DNA of 64,000 nt from Calliopsis andreniformis (taxonomy: Eukaryota; Arthropoda; Insecta; Hymenoptera; Andrenidae). Position 1 is the first letter of the stretch. Each line of letters starts with the position of its first letter. The stretch is taken from NCBI RefSeq assembly GCF_051401765.1, contig NW_027480449.1, positions 4,154,001 through 4,218,000 on the forward strand. Direction: 5' to 3'. Below, one piece after another: positions 27,071 through 40,442 of this stretch. The position numbers were made by a program, and so were the translations under genes. Below the pieces are notes generated by a model, which made no database searches, was not told the origin of the DNA, and saw nothing but the letters and a program-made list of their open reading frames with translations.

Positions 27071-28052
27071 GAGGCTTGAGGATTGAGGATTGAGGATTGA
27101 GGATTGAGGATTGAGGATTGAGGATTTAAGATTGAGGATTGGGTATTGAGGATTGAACATTGAGGATTGAGGATTGAGGATTGAGGGTTGAGGACTGAAG
27201 ATTGAATATTGATGATTGAAGATTGAGGATTGGGGATTGAGGGATGTGGATTGGGGACCAGGACTGAGGGTTGAATATTGACGTTTGAGGTCTGAGGATT
27301 GAGGATTGAGGATTGAGAATTGAGGATTGAGGATTGAGGATTGAAGATTGAGGATTGGGTATTGAGGATTGAAGAATGAGGATTGAGGATTGAGGATTGA
27401 GGCCTGAGGATTGAGAATTGAGAACTGAGGATGAGGACTGAGGGCTGAGGGTTCAGGTTTGAGGAATGAGGATTGGGGGTTGAGGATTGAGGATTGAGGA
27501 TTGAGGATTGAGGATTGAGTACTGAAGATTGAGTATTGATGACTGAGGATTGAGGATTGAGGATTGTGTATTGAGGGTTGAGGATTGAGGATTGAAGATT
27601 GAGTATTGAGGATTGAAGATTGAGGATTGAGTATAGAGGATCGAGGATTGAGAATGAGGGCTGAGGGTTGAGGATTGAGGGTTGTGGATTCAGGACGAGG
27701 ACTGAGGGTTGCGTATTGACGTTTGAGGCCTGAGGATTGAGGATAGAGGATTGAGAATTGAGGATTGAGGATTGGGGATTGAAGATTGAGGATTGGGTAT
27801 TGACGATTGAAGAATGAGACCTGAGGATTGAGGATAGAGGATTGAGAATTGAGGATTGAGGATTGAGGATTGAAGATTGAGGATTGGGTATTGAGGATTG
27901 AAGAATGAGGACTGTGGATTGAGGATTGAGGATTGAGGATTGAAGATTGAGTATTGAGGATTGAAGGTTGAGGATTGAGGATTGAGGATTGAGGATTGAG
28001 GATTGAGGATTGAGGATTGATGATTGAGGATTGAGGATTGAACATTGAGGAC

Positions 28053-28192
28053 TGAGTGTTGAGGGTTGAGTGATGAGAATTGATGTTTGTGGATAGAGAT
28101 TTGAAGATCGCAGATTTGTTGTTGAGTATTGAAAACTGTGAATTGAGGATATTCTATTGGGGATTGAGGATTGACAACTGATTCTTGAGGAC
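28053..28192 (+). repeat. 140-bp divergent island, type A
   Basis: GATCGCAG sub-variant with GATTTGTTGTTGAG, a change found otherwise only at 31677. It lies near the start of the first 3,624-bp unit. Confidence 0.9.
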
Positions 28193-28646
28193 TGAGGGCT
28201 GAAGATTGAGGATTCAGGATTGAGGATTCAGAATTGTGGTTTGAGGACTGAGGATTGTAGATTGAAGATTCAGTATTGGGGGTTGAGGATTGAGGATTGA
28301 GGATTGAGGATTGAGGATGAGGGCTGAGGGTTGAAGATTGAGGTCTGAGGACTCAGGACTGAGGATTGAGGATTGAGAATTGAGGATCGAGGATTGAGGA
28401 TTGAAGATTGAGGATGGGGTATTGAGGATTGAAGAATGAGGATGGAGGATGGGCGATTGAGGATTGAGGGTTGAAGATTGAGTATTCAGGATTGGAAATT
28501 GACGATTGAGGATTGAGGATTGAGGATCGAGGATTGAGGATTGAGGATTGAGGATTGAAGATTGAGTATTGTGGGTTGAGGATTGAGGATTGAGGATTGA
28601 GGATTGAGGATTGAGGATTGAGAATTGAAGATTGAGGATTGGGGAC

Positions 28647-28786
28647 TGAGTGTTGAGGGTTGAGTGATGAGGATTGATGTTTGTGGATAGAGATTTGAAG
28701 ATTGCAGATTGAGTATTGAGTATTGAAACCTGTGAATTGAGAATATTCTATTGAGGATTGACGATTGACAACTGATTGTTGAGGAC
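28647..28786 (+). repeat. 140-bp divergent island, type B
   Basis: Starts 594 bp after the type A island at 28053. Diagnostic GAGAATATTCTATTG and GATTGACGATTGACAA, both repeated at 32271. Confidence 0.9.
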
Positions 28787-31676
28787 TGAGGGCTGAAGAT
28801 TGAGGATTCAGGGTTGAGGATTCAGAATTGAGGTTTGAGGACTGAGGATTGAGGATTCAGGATTGAGGATTCAGGATTGAGGATTCAGGATTGTGGTTCG
28901 AGGACAGAGGATTGAGGCTTGAGGATTGAGGATTGAGGATTGATGATTGAGGATTGAGGATTGAGGATTGAGGATTGAGGATTGAACATTGAGGATTGAG
29001 GATTGAGGATTGAGGATTGAGTATTGATGTTTGAGGTCTGAGGATTGAATATTGATGATTGAAGATTGATGATTGAGGATTGAGTGTTGTGGATTGAGGA
29101 CGAGGACTGAGGGTTGAGTATTGATGTCTGAGGTCTGAGGATTGAGGATTGAGGATTGAGAATTGAGGATTGAGGATTGAGGATTGGGGATTGAGGATTG
29201 AGGATCGAGGATTGAAGATTGAAGATTGGGTATTGAGGGTTGAACATTGAGTATTGAGGATTGAGGTTTGAGGATTGAGGATTGAGGATTGAATATTGAA
29301 TATTGATGATTGAAGGTTGAGGATTGAGGATTGAGGGTTATGGATTCAGGACGAGGACTGAGGGTTGAGTATTGATGTTTGAGGTCTGAGGATTGAGGAT
29401 AGAGGATTGAGAATTGAGGATTGAGGATTGAGGATTGAAGGTTGAGGATTGGGTATTGAGGATTGAAGAATGAGGACTGTGGATTGAGGATTGAGGATTG
29501 AGGACTGAAGATTGAGTATTGAGGATTGAAGATTGAGGATTGAGGATTGAGGATTGAGGATTGAGGATTGAGGATTGAGGATTGATGATTGAGGATTGAG
29601 GATTGAAGATTGAGTATTGAGGATTGAAGATTGAGGATTGAGGATTGACGATTGAGGATTGAGGATTGAGGACTGAGGATTGAGGATTGAGGATTGAGGA
29701 TTGAGGATTGAGGATTGAGGATTGAGGATTGATGATTGAGTATTGAGGATTGAAGATTGAGGATTTTGGATTGAGGATTGAGGATTGAGTATTGAAGATT
29801 GAGGATTGGGGATTGAGGACTGACGATTGAGGATTGAGTATTGAGGATTGAGAATTGAGGATTGAGGATTGAGGATTGAGGATTGAGGATTGAGGATTGA
29901 GGATTGACGATTGACGATTGAGGATTGAGGACTGAGGATTGAGGATTGAGGATTGAGGATTGAGAATTGAGGATTGAGGATTGAAGATTGAGTATTGAGG
30001 ATTGAAGATTGGGAATTGAGGATTGAGGATTGAGGATTGAAGATGAGGGCTGAGGGTTGAGGATTGAGGTTTGAGGACTGAGGATTGAGGATTGAGGATT
30101 GAGAGTTGAGGATTGAGGGTTGAGGATTGAAGATTGAGGATTGGGTGTTGAGGATTGAAGAATGAGCATTGACGATTGAGGATTGAGGATTGAGGATTGA
30201 AGATTGAGGATTGAGGATTGAGGTTTGAGGATTGAAGATTGAATATTGATGATTGAAGGTTGAGGATTGAGGATTGAGGGTTAGGGATTCAGGACGAGGA
30301 CTGAGGGTTGAGTATTGATGTTTGAGGTCTGAGGATTGAGGTTAGAGGATTGAGAATTGAGGATTGAGGATTGAGGATTGAAGATTGAGGATTGGGTATT
30401 GAGGATTGAAGAATGAGGACTGAGGATTGAGGATTGAGGATTGAGGATTGAGTATTGAGGATTGAAGATTGAGGATTGAGGATTGAGGATTGAGGATTGA
30501 GGATTGAGGATTGAGGATTGAGGATTGATGTTTGAGGTCTGAGGATTGAGGATAGAGGATTGAGAATTGAGGATTGAGGATTGAGGATTGAGGATTGAGG
30601 ATTGAGGATTCAGGATTGAGGATTCAGGATTCAGGATTCAGGATTGTGGTTCGAGGACAGAGGATTGAGGCTTGAGGATTGAGGATTGAGGATTGAGGAT
30701 TGAGGATTGAGGATTGAGGATTTAAGATTGAGGATTGGGTATTGAGGATTGAACATTGAGGATTGAGGATTGAGGATTGAGGGTTGAGGACTGAAGATTG
30801 AATATTGATGATTGAAGATTGAGGATTGGGGATTGAGGGATGTGGATTGGGGACCAGGACTGAGGGTTGAATATTGACGTTTGAGGTCTGAGGATTGAGG
30901 ATTGAGGATTGAGAATTGAGGATTGAGGATTGAGGATTGAAGATTGAGGATTGGGTATTGAGGATTGAAGAATGAGGATTGAGGATTGAGGATTGAGGCC
31001 TGAGGATTGAGAATTGAGAACTGAGGATGAGGACTGAGGGCTGAGGGTTGAGGTTTGAGGAATGAGGATTGGGGGTTGAGGATTGAGGATTGAGGATTGA
31101 GGATTGAGGATTGAGTACTGAAGATTGAGTATTGATGACTGAGGATTGAGGATTGAGGATTGTGTATTGAGGGTTGAGGATTGAGGATTGAAGATTGAGT
31201 ATTGAGGATTGAAGATTGAGGATTGAGTATAGAGGATCGAGGATTGAGTATGAGGGCTGAGGGTTGAGGATTGAGGGTTGTGGATTCAGGACGAGGACTG
31301 AGGGTTGAGTATTGACGTTTGAGGCCTGAGGATTGAGAATAGAGGATTGAGAATTGAGGATTGAGGATTGGGGATTGAAGATTGAGGATTGGGTATTGAG
31401 GATTGAAGAATGAGAACTGAGGATTGAGGATTGAGGATTGAGGATTGAAGATTGAGTATTGAGGATTGAAGATTGAGGATTGAGGATTGAGGATTGAGGA
31501 TTGAGGATTGAGGATTGAGGATTGAGGATTGCGGATTGAAGATTGAGGATTGAGGATTGAGGATTAAACGTTGAGTATTGAGGATTGAAGATTGAGGATT
31601 GATGATTGAGGATTGAGGATTGAGGATTGAGGATTGAGGATTGATGATTGAGGATTGAGGATTGAACATTGAGGAC

Positions 31677-31816
31677 TGAGTGTTGAGGGTTGAGTGATGA
31701 GAATTGATGTTTGTGGATAGAGATTTGAAGATCGCAGATTTGTTGTTGAGTATTGAAAACTGTGAATTGAGGATATTCTATTGGGGATTGAGGATTGACA
31801 ACTGATTCTTGAGGAC
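31677..31816 (+). repeat. 140-bp divergent island, type A
   Basis: Copy of the 28053 island at offset 3,624, including the diagnostic TTTGTTGTTGAG. Confidence 0.9.
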
Positions 31817-32270
31817 TGAGGGCTGAAGATTGAGGATTCAGGATTGAGGATTCAGAATTGTGGTTTGAGGACTGAGGATTGTAGATTGAAGATTCAGTAT
31901 TGGGGGTTGAGGATTGAGGATTGAGGATTGAGGATTGAGGATGAGGGCTGAGGGTTGAAGATTGAGGTCTGAGGACTCAGGACTGAGGATTGAGGATTGA
32001 GAATTGAGGATCGAGGATTGAGGATTGAAGATTGAGGATGGGGTATTGAGGATTGAAGAATGAGGATGGAGGATGGGCGATTGAGGATTGAGGGTTGAAG
32101 ATTGAGTATTCAGGATTGGAAATTGACGATTGAGGATTGAGGATTGAGGATCGAGGATTGAGGATTGAGGATTGAGGATTGAAGATTGAGTATTGTGGGT
32201 TGAGGATTGAGGATTGAGGATTGAGGATTGAGGATTGAGGATTGAGAATTGAAGATTGAGGATTGGGGAC

Positions 32271-32410
32271 TGAGTGTTGAGGGTTGAGTGATGAGGATTG
32301 ATGTTTGTGGATAGAGATTTGAAGATTGCAGATTGAGTATTGAGTATTGAAACCTGTGAATTGAGAATATTCTATTGAGGATTGACGATTGACAACTGAT
32401 TGTTGAGGAC
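32271..32410 (+). repeat. 140-bp divergent island, type B
   Basis: Copy of the 28647 island at offset 3,624 with both diagnostic changes, 594 bp after its type A partner. Confidence 0.9.
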
Positions 32411-35400
32411 TGAGGGCTGAAGATTGAGGATTCAGGGTTGAGGATTCAGAATTGAGGTTTGAGGACTGAGGATTGAGGATTCAGGATTGAGGATTCAGGA
32501 TTGAGGATTCAGGATTGTGGTTCGAGGACAGAGGATTGAGGCTTGAGGATTGAGGATTGAGGATTGATGATTGAGGATTGAGGATTGAGGATTGAGGATT
32601 GAGGATTGAACATTGAGGATTGAGGATTGAGGATTGAGGATTGAGTATTGATGTTTGAGGTCTGAGGATTGAATATTGATGATTGAAGATTGATGATTGA
32701 GGATTGAGTGTTGTGGATTGAGGACGAGGACTGAGGGTTGAGTATTGATGTCTGAGGTCTGAGGATTGAGGATTGAGGATTGAGAATTGAGGATTGAGGA
32801 TTGAGGATTGGGGATTGAGGATTGAGGATCGAGGATTGAAGATTGAAGATTGGGTATTGAGGGTTGAACATTGAGTATTGAGGATTGAGGTTTGAGGATT
32901 GAGGATTGAGGATTGAATATTGAATATTGATGATTGAAGGTTGAGGATTGAGGATTGAGGGTTATGGATTCAGGACGAGGACTGAGGGTTGAGTATTGAT
33001 GTTTGAGGTCTGAGGATTGAGGATAGAGGATTGAGAATTGAGGATTGAGGATTGAGGATTGAAGGTTGAGGATTGGGTATTGAGGATTGAAGAATGAGGA
33101 CTGTGGATTGAGGATTGAGGATTGAGGACTGAAGATTGAGTATTGAGGATTGAAGATTGAGGATTGAGGATTGAGGATTGAGGATTGAGGATTGAGGATT
33201 GAGGATTGATGATTGAGGATTGAGGATTGAAGATTGAGTATTGAGGATTGAAGATTGAGGATTGAGGATTGACGATTGAGGATTGAGGATTGAGGACTGA
33301 GGATTGAGGATTGAGGATTGAGGATTGAGGATTGAGGATTGAGGATTGAGGATTGATGATTGAGTATTGAGGATTGAAGATTGAGGATTTTGGATTGAGG
33401 ATTGAGGATTGAGTATTGAAGATTGAGGATTGGGGATTGAGGACTGACGATTGAGGATTGAGTATTGAGGATTGAGAATTGAGGATTGAGGATTGAGGAT
33501 TGAGGATTGAGGATTGAGGATTGAGGATTGACGATTGACGATTGAGGATTGAGGACTGAGGATTGAGGATTGAGGATTGAGGATTGAGAATTGAGGATTG
33601 AGGATTGAAGATTGAGTATTGAGGATTGAAGATTGGGAATTGAGGATTGAGGATTGAGGATTGAAGATGAGGGCTGAGGGTTGAGGATTGAGGTTTGAGG
33701 ACTGAGGATTGAGGATTGAGGATTGAGAGTTGAGGATTGAGGGTTGAGGATTGAAGATTGAGGATTGGGTGTTGAGGATTGAAGAATGAGCATTGACGAT
33801 TGAGGATTGAGGATTGAGGATTGAAGATTGAGGATTGAGGATTGAGGTTTGAGGATTGAAGATTGAATATTGATGATTGAAGGTTGAGGATTGAGGATTG
33901 AGGGTTAGGGATTCAGGACGAGGACTGAGGGTTGAGTATTGATGTTTGAGGTCTGAGGATTGAGGTTAGAGGATTGAGAATTGAGGATTGAGGATTGAGG
34001 ATTGAAGATTGAGGATTGGGTATTGAGGATTGAAGAATGAGGACTGAGGATTGAGGATTGAGGATTGAGGATTGAGTATTGAGGATTGAAGATTGAGGAT
34101 TGAGGATTGAGGATTGAGGATTGAGGATTGAGGATTGAGGATTGAGGATTGATGTTTGAGGTCTGAGGATTGAGGATAGAGGATTGAGAATTGAGGATTG
34201 AGGATTGAGGATTGAGGATTGAGGATTGAGGATTCAGGATTGAGGATTCAGGATTCAGGATTCAGGATTGTGGTTCGAGGACAGAGGATTGAGGCTTGAG
34301 GATTGAGGATTGAGGATTGAGGATTGAGGATTGAGGATTGAGGATTTAAGATTGAGGATTGGGTATTGAGGATTGAACATTGAGGATTGAGGATTGAGGA
34401 TTGAGGGTTGAGGACTGAAGATTGAATATTGATGATTGAAGATTGAGGATTGGGGATTGAGGGATGTGGATTGGGGACCAGGACTGAGGGTTGAATATTG
34501 ACGTTTGAGGTCTGAGGATTGAGGATTGAGGATTGAGAATTGAGGATTGAGGATTGAGGATTGAAGATTGAGGATTGGGTATTGAGGATTGAAGAATGAG
34601 GATTGAGGATTGAGGATTGAGGCCTGAGGATTGAGAATTGAGAACTGAGGATGAGGACTGAGGGCTGAGGGTTGAGGTTTGAGGAATGAGGATTGGGGGT
34701 TGAGGATTGAGGATTGAGGATTGAGGATTGAGGATTGAGTACTGAAGATTGAGTATTGATGACTGAGGATTGAGGATTGAGGATTGTGTATTGAGGGTTG
34801 AGGATTGAGGATTGAAGATTGAGTATTGAGGATTGAAGATTGAGGATTGAGTATAGAGGATCGAGGATTGAGTATGAGGGCTGAGGGTTGAGGATTGAGG
34901 GTTGTGGATTCAGGACGAGGACTGAGGGTTGAGTATTGACGTTTGAGGCCTGAGGATTGAGAATAGAGGATTGAGAATTGAGGATTGAGGATTGGGGATT
35001 GAAGATTGAGGATTGGGTATTGAGGATTGAAGAATGAGAACTGAGGATTGAGGATTGAGGATTGAGGATTGAAGATTGAGTATTGAGGATTGAAGATTGA
35101 GGATTGAGGATTGAGGATTGAGGATTGAGGATTGAGGATTGAGGATTGAGGATTGCGGATTGAAGATTGAGGATTGAGGATTGAGGATTAAACGTTGAGT
35201 ATTGAGGATTGAAGATTGAGGATTGATGATTGAGGATTGAGGATTGAGGATTGAGGATTGAGTATTGAAGATTGAGGATTGATGATTGAGGATTGAGGAT
35301 TGAGGATTGAGGATTGAGTATTGGCGATTGAGGATTGAAGATTGAGGATTGAGGATTGAGGATTAATGATTGAGTATTGAGGATTGAAGATTGAGAATTG

Positions 35401-35426
35401 AGGATTGAGTATTGAACATTGAGGAC

Positions 35427-35566
35427 TGAGTGTTGAGGGTTGAGTGATGAGAATTGATGTTTGTGGATAGAGATTTAAAGATTGCAGATTGGGTGTTGAG
35501 TATTGAAAACTGTGAATTGAGGATATTCTATTGGGGATTGAGGATTGACAACTGATACTTGAGGAC
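35427..35566 (+). repeat. 140-bp divergent island, type A (TTTAAAG subtype)
   Basis: Opens the first of the 4.2-kb units. Has ATTTAAAG, GATTGGGTG and CTGATACTTGAGG; the last marks only the three islands of this tandem set. Confidence 0.9.
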
Positions 35567-36146
35567 TGAGGGCTGAAGATTGAGGATTCAGTATTGAGGA
35601 TTCAGGATTGTGGTTTGAGGACAGAGGATTGAGGATTGAGGTTTGAAGATTAAGGATTGAGGATTGAGGATTGAAGATTGAGGATTGGGTATTGCGGATT
35701 GAATGTTGAGGGTTGAGGATTGAGGATTGAGGATTCAGGATTGAGGATTCAGGATTGAGGATTCAGGATTGTGGTTCGAGGACAGAAGATTGAGGCTTGA
35801 GGATTGAGGATTGAGGATTGAGTATTGAGGATTGAGGATTGAGGATTTAAGACTGAGGATTGGGTATTGAGGATTGAACATTGAGGGTTGAGGATTGAGG
35901 ATTGAGGATTGAGTATTGGGGATTGCGGATTGAACATTGAGGATTGAGGATTGAGGATTGAGGACTGAAGATTGAATATTAATGATTGAAGATTGATGAT
36001 TGAGGATTGAGAGTTGTGGATTGAGGACGAGGACTGAGGGTTGAGTATTGATGTCTGAGGTCTGAGGATTCAGGATTGAGGATTGAGAATTGAGGATTGA
36101 GGATTGAGGATTGAGGATTGAGAATTGAAGATTCAGGATTGGGGAC

Positions 36147-36286
36147 TGAGTGTTGAGGGTTGAGTGATGAGGATTGATGTTTGTGGATAGAGACTTGAAG
36201 ATTGCAGATTGAGTATTGAGTATTGAAACCTGTGAATTGAGGATATTCTATTGAGGATTGAGGATTGACAACTGATTGTTGAGGAC
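36147..36286 (+). repeat. 140-bp divergent island, type B
   Basis: Starts 720 bp after its A partner (594 elsewhere). Contains GATAGAGACTTGAAG, shared only with 40303 and 44661. Confidence 0.9.
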
Positions 36287-37488
36287 TGAGGGCTGAAGAT
36301 TGAGGATTCAGGATTGAGGATTCAGAATTGAGGTTTGAGGACTGAGGATTAAGGATTGAGGATTGAGGATTGAGGATTGAGGATTGAGGATTGAGGATTG
36401 AGGATTGAAGATTGAGGATTGAGGTTTGAGGATTGACGATTGAGGATTGAGGATTCAGGATTGAGGATTCAGGATTGAGGATTCAGGATTGTGGTTCGAG
36501 GACAGAGGATTGAGGCTTGAGGATTGAGGATTGAGGATTGAGGATTGAGGATTGAGGATTGAGGATTTCAGATTGAGGATTGGGTATTGAGGATTGAACA
36601 TTGAGGATTGAGGATTGAGGATTGAGGATTGAGTATTGGGGATTGCGGATTGAACATTGAGGATTGAGGATTGAGGATTGAGGACTGAAGATTGAATATT
36701 GATGATTGAAGATTGATGATTGAGGATTGAGAGTCGTGGATTGAGGACGAGGACTGAGGGTTGAGTATTGATGTCTGAGGTCTGAGGATTGAGGATTGAG
36801 GATTGAGAATTGAGGATTGAGGATTGAGGACTGAAGATTGAGGATTGGGTATTGAGGATTGAAGAATGAGGATTGAGGATTGAGGATTGAGGATTGAGGA
36901 TTGAGGATTGAAGATTGAGTATTGAGGATTGAAGATTGAGGATTGAGGACCGAGGATTGAGGATTGAGGATTGAGGATTAAGGATTGAGGATTGAGGATT
37001 GAAGATTGAGTATTGAGGATTGAAGATTGAGGATTTTGGATTGAGGATTGAGGATTGAGTATTGAAGATTGAGGATTGGGGATTGAGGACTGACGATTGA
37101 GGATTGAGTATTGAGGATTGAGAATTGAGGATTGAGGATTGAAGATTGAGTATTGAGGATTGCAGATTGGGAATTGAGGATTGAGGATTGAGGATTGAAG
37201 ATGAGGGCTGAGGGTTGAGGATTGATGTTTGAGGACTGAGGATTGAGGATTGAGGATTGAGAGTTGAGGATCGAGGGTTGAGGATTGAAGATTGAGGATT
37301 GGGTGTTGAGGATTGAAGAATGAGCATTGACGATTGAGGATTGAGGATTGAGGGTTGAAGATTGAGGATTGAGGATTGAGGTTTGAGGATTGAAGATTGA
37401 GTATTGAGGGTTGAAGATTGATGATTGAGGATTGAAGATTGAGGATTGAGGATTGAGGATTGACGATTGAAGATTGAGGATTGCGGTC

Positions 37489-37628
37489 TGAGAGTTGATG
37501 GTTGAGTGATGAGGATTGATGTTTCTGGATAGAGATATGAAGATTGCAGATTGAGTATTGCGTATGGAAAACTCTGATCTGAGGATACTCTAGTGAGGAT
37601 TGAGGATTGACAACTGAGTGTTGAGGAC
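37489..37628 (+). repeat. 140-bp divergent island, type C
   Basis: Third island of the first 4.2-kb unit, 1,342 bp after the B island. The flank reads TTGCGGTCTGAGAG, where the other two units have TTGCGGACTGAGAG. Confidence 0.9.
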
Positions 37629-39582
37629 TGAGGGCTGAAGATTGAGGATTCAGGATTGAGGATTCAGGACTGTGGTTTGAGGACTGTGGATTGAGGATTG
37701 AGGATTGGGGATTGAGGATTGAGGATCGAGGATTGAAGGTTGAAGATTGGGTATTGAGAATTGAACATTGAGTATTGAGGATTGAGGATAGAGGATTGAG
37801 GATTGAGGATTGAGAATTGAGGATTGAGGATTGAGGATTGAGGATTGAGGATTGAGGATTCAGGATCGAGGATTCAGGATTGAGGATTCAGGATTGTGGT
37901 TCGAGGACAGAGGATTGAGGCTTGAGGATTGAGGATTGAGGATTGAGGATTGAGGATTGAGGATTGAGAATTGAGGATTTAAGATTGAGGATTGGGTATT
38001 GAGGATTGAACATTGAGGATTGAGGATTGAGGATTGAGGATTGAGGACTGAAGATTGAATATTGATGATTGAAGATTGAGGATTGGGGATTGAGGGATGT
38101 GGATTGGGGACCAGGACTGAGGGTTGAATATTGACGTTTGAGGTCTGAGGATTGAGGATTGAGGATTGAGAATTGAGGATTGAGGATTGAGGATTGAAGA
38201 TTCAGGATTGGGTATTGAGGATTGAAGAATGAGGATTGAGGATTGAGGATTGGGGCCTGAGGATTGAGAATTGAGAACTGAGGATGAGGACTGAGGGCTG
38301 AGGGTTGAGGTTTGAGGAATGAGGATTGAGGATAGAGGATTGAGAATTGAGGATTGAGGATTGAGGATTGAGGATTGAGGATTGAGGATTCAGGATTGAG
38401 GATTCAGGATTCAGGATTCAGGATTGTGGTTCGAGGACAGAGGATTGAGGCTTGAGGATTGAGGATTGAGGATTGAGGATTGAGGATTGAGGATTGAGGA
38501 TTTAAGATTGAGGATTGGGTATTGAGGATTGAACATTGAGGATTGAGGATTGAGGATTGAGGGTTGAGGACTGAAGATTGAATATTGATGATTGAAGATT
38601 GAGGATTGGGGATTGAGGGATGTGGATTGGGGACCAGGACTGAGGGTTGAATATTGACGTTTGAGGTCTGATGATTGAGGATTGAGGATTGAGAATTGAG
38701 GATTGAGGATTGAGGATTGAAGATTGAGGATTGGGTATTGAGGATTGAAGAATGAGGATTGAGGATTGAGGATTGAGGCCTGAGGATTGAGAATTGAGAA
38801 CTGAGGATGAGGACTGAGGGCTGAGGGTTGAGGTTTGAGGAATGAGGATTGGGGGTTGAGGATTGAGGATTGAGGATTGAGGATTGAGGATTGAGTACTG
38901 AAGATTGAGTATTGATGACTGAGGATTGAGGATTGAGGATTGTGTATTGAGGGTTGAGGATTGAGGATTGAAGATTGAGTATTGAGGATTGAAGATTGAG
39001 GATTGAGTATAGAGGATCGAGGATTGAGTATGAGGGCTGAGGGTTGAGGATTGAGGGTTGTGGATTCAGGACGAGGACTGAGGGTTGAGTATTGACGTTT
39101 GAGGCCTGAGGATTGAGAATAGAGGATTGAGAATTGAGGATTGAGGATTGGGGATTGAAGATTGAGGATTGGGTATTGAGGATTGAAGAATGAGAACTGA
39201 GGATTGAGGATTGAGGATTGAGGATTGAAGATTGAGTATTGAGGATTGAAGATTGAGGATTGAGGATTGAGGATTGAGGATTGAGGATTGAGGATTGAGG
39301 ATTGAGGATTGCGGATTGAAGATTGAGGATTGAGGATTGAGGATTAAACGTTGAGTATTGAGGATTGAAGATTGAGGATTGATGATTGAGGATTGAGGAT
39401 TGAGGATTGAGGATTGAGTATTGAAGATTGAGGATTGATGATTGAGGATTGAGGATTGAGGACTGAGGATTGAGTATTGGCGATTGAGGATTGAAGATTG
39501 AGGATTGAGGATTGAGGATTAATGATTGAGTATTGAGGATTGAAGATTGAGAATTGAGGATTGAGTATTGAACATTGAGGAC

Positions 39583-39722
39583 TGAGTGTTGAGGGTTGAG
39601 TGATGAGAATTGATGTTTGTGGATAGAGATTTAAAGATTGCAGATTGGGTGTTGAGTATTGAAAACTGTGAATTGAGGATATTCTATTGGGGATTGAGGA
39701 TTGACAACTGATACTTGAGGAC
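39583..39722 (+). repeat. 140-bp divergent island, type A (TTTAAAG subtype)
   Basis: Opens the second 4.2-kb unit, 4,156 bp after the equivalent island at 35427. Confidence 0.9.
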
Positions 39723-40302
39723 TGAGGGCTGAAGATTGAGGATTCAGTATTGAGGATTCAGGATTGTGGTTTGAGGACAGAGGATTGAGGATTGAGGTTT
39801 GAAGATTAAGGATTGAGGATTGAGGATTGAAGATTGAGGATTGGGTATTGCGGATTGAATGTTGAGGGTTGAGGATTGAGGATTGAGGATTCAGGATTGA
39901 GGATTCAGGATTGAGGATTCAGGATTGTGGTTCGAGGACAGAAGATTGAGGCTTGAGGATTGAGGATTGAGGATTGAGTATTGAGGATTGAGGATTGAGG
40001 ATTTAAGACTGAGGATTGGGTATTGAGGATTGAACATTGAGGGTTGAGGATTGAGGATTGAGGATTGAGTATTGGGGATTGCGGATTGAACATTGAGGAT
40101 TGAGGATTGAGGATTGAGGACTGAAGATTGAATATTAATGATTGAAGATTGATGATTGAGGATTGAGAGTTGTGGATTGAGGACGAGGACTGAGGGTTGA
40201 GTATTGATGTCTGAGGTCTGAGGATTCAGGATTGAGGATTGAGAATTGAGGATTGAGGATTGAGGATTGAGGATTGAGAATTGAAGATTCAGGATTGGGG
40301 AC

Positions 40303-40442
40303 TGAGTGTTGAGGGTTGAGTGATGAGGATTGATGTTTGTGGATAGAGACTTGAAGATTGCAGATTGAGTATTGAGTATTGAAACCTGTGAATTGAGGAT
40401 ATTCTATTGAGGATTGAGGATTGACAACTGATTGTTGAGGAC
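40303..40442 (+). repeat. 140-bp divergent island, type B
   Basis: B island of the second unit, again 720 bp after its A partner, with GAGACTTGAAG. Confidence 0.9.

Larger units (their letters stand above)
28004..31627 (+). repeat. Higher-order repeat unit, 3,624 bp, copy 1
   Basis: Tandem with 31628-35251 at a constant offset of 3,624. Unusual shared variants are GATTTGTTGTTG, GAGAATATTC, GGGTTAGGGATTC (30277/33901), GAGGTTAGAGG (30338/33962) and GAGTATGAGGGC. I count nine 6-mers in the unit, and 510 heptamers plus nine 6-mers gives 3,624 exactly. I saw no difference at the places compared. The boundaries could be rotated. Confidence 0.9.
31628..35251 (+). repeat. Higher-order repeat unit, 3,624 bp, copy 2
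   Basis: Second copy. At about 35260 it continues into GAGTATTGAAG, GTATTGGCGATTG and GATTAATGATTG blocks, which are absent at the equivalent join in copy 1 (about 31636). Its last 1.1 kb (from about 34160) also matches 38.33-39.4 kb, linking this family to the 4.2-kb family. Confidence 0.9.
35427..39582 (+). repeat. Higher-order repeat unit, 4,156 bp, copy 1
   Basis: First of about three tandem units, each with islands in order A, B (+720), C (+2,055 to +2,062). Private features are GGTCTGAGAG at the C island and GATTGGGGCCTGAGG near 38250. A 202-bp difference from copy 2 maps to about 38.33 kb, where this copy jumps directly to a TTCAGG block. Confidence 0.88.

Noticed and set aside
28004..35251. 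tRNA, rRNA or small RNA genes in the regular units
   Set aside because: The strand is almost free of C, so stable G-C stems cannot form within it, and no tRNA or rRNA motif was seen in the stretches examined.
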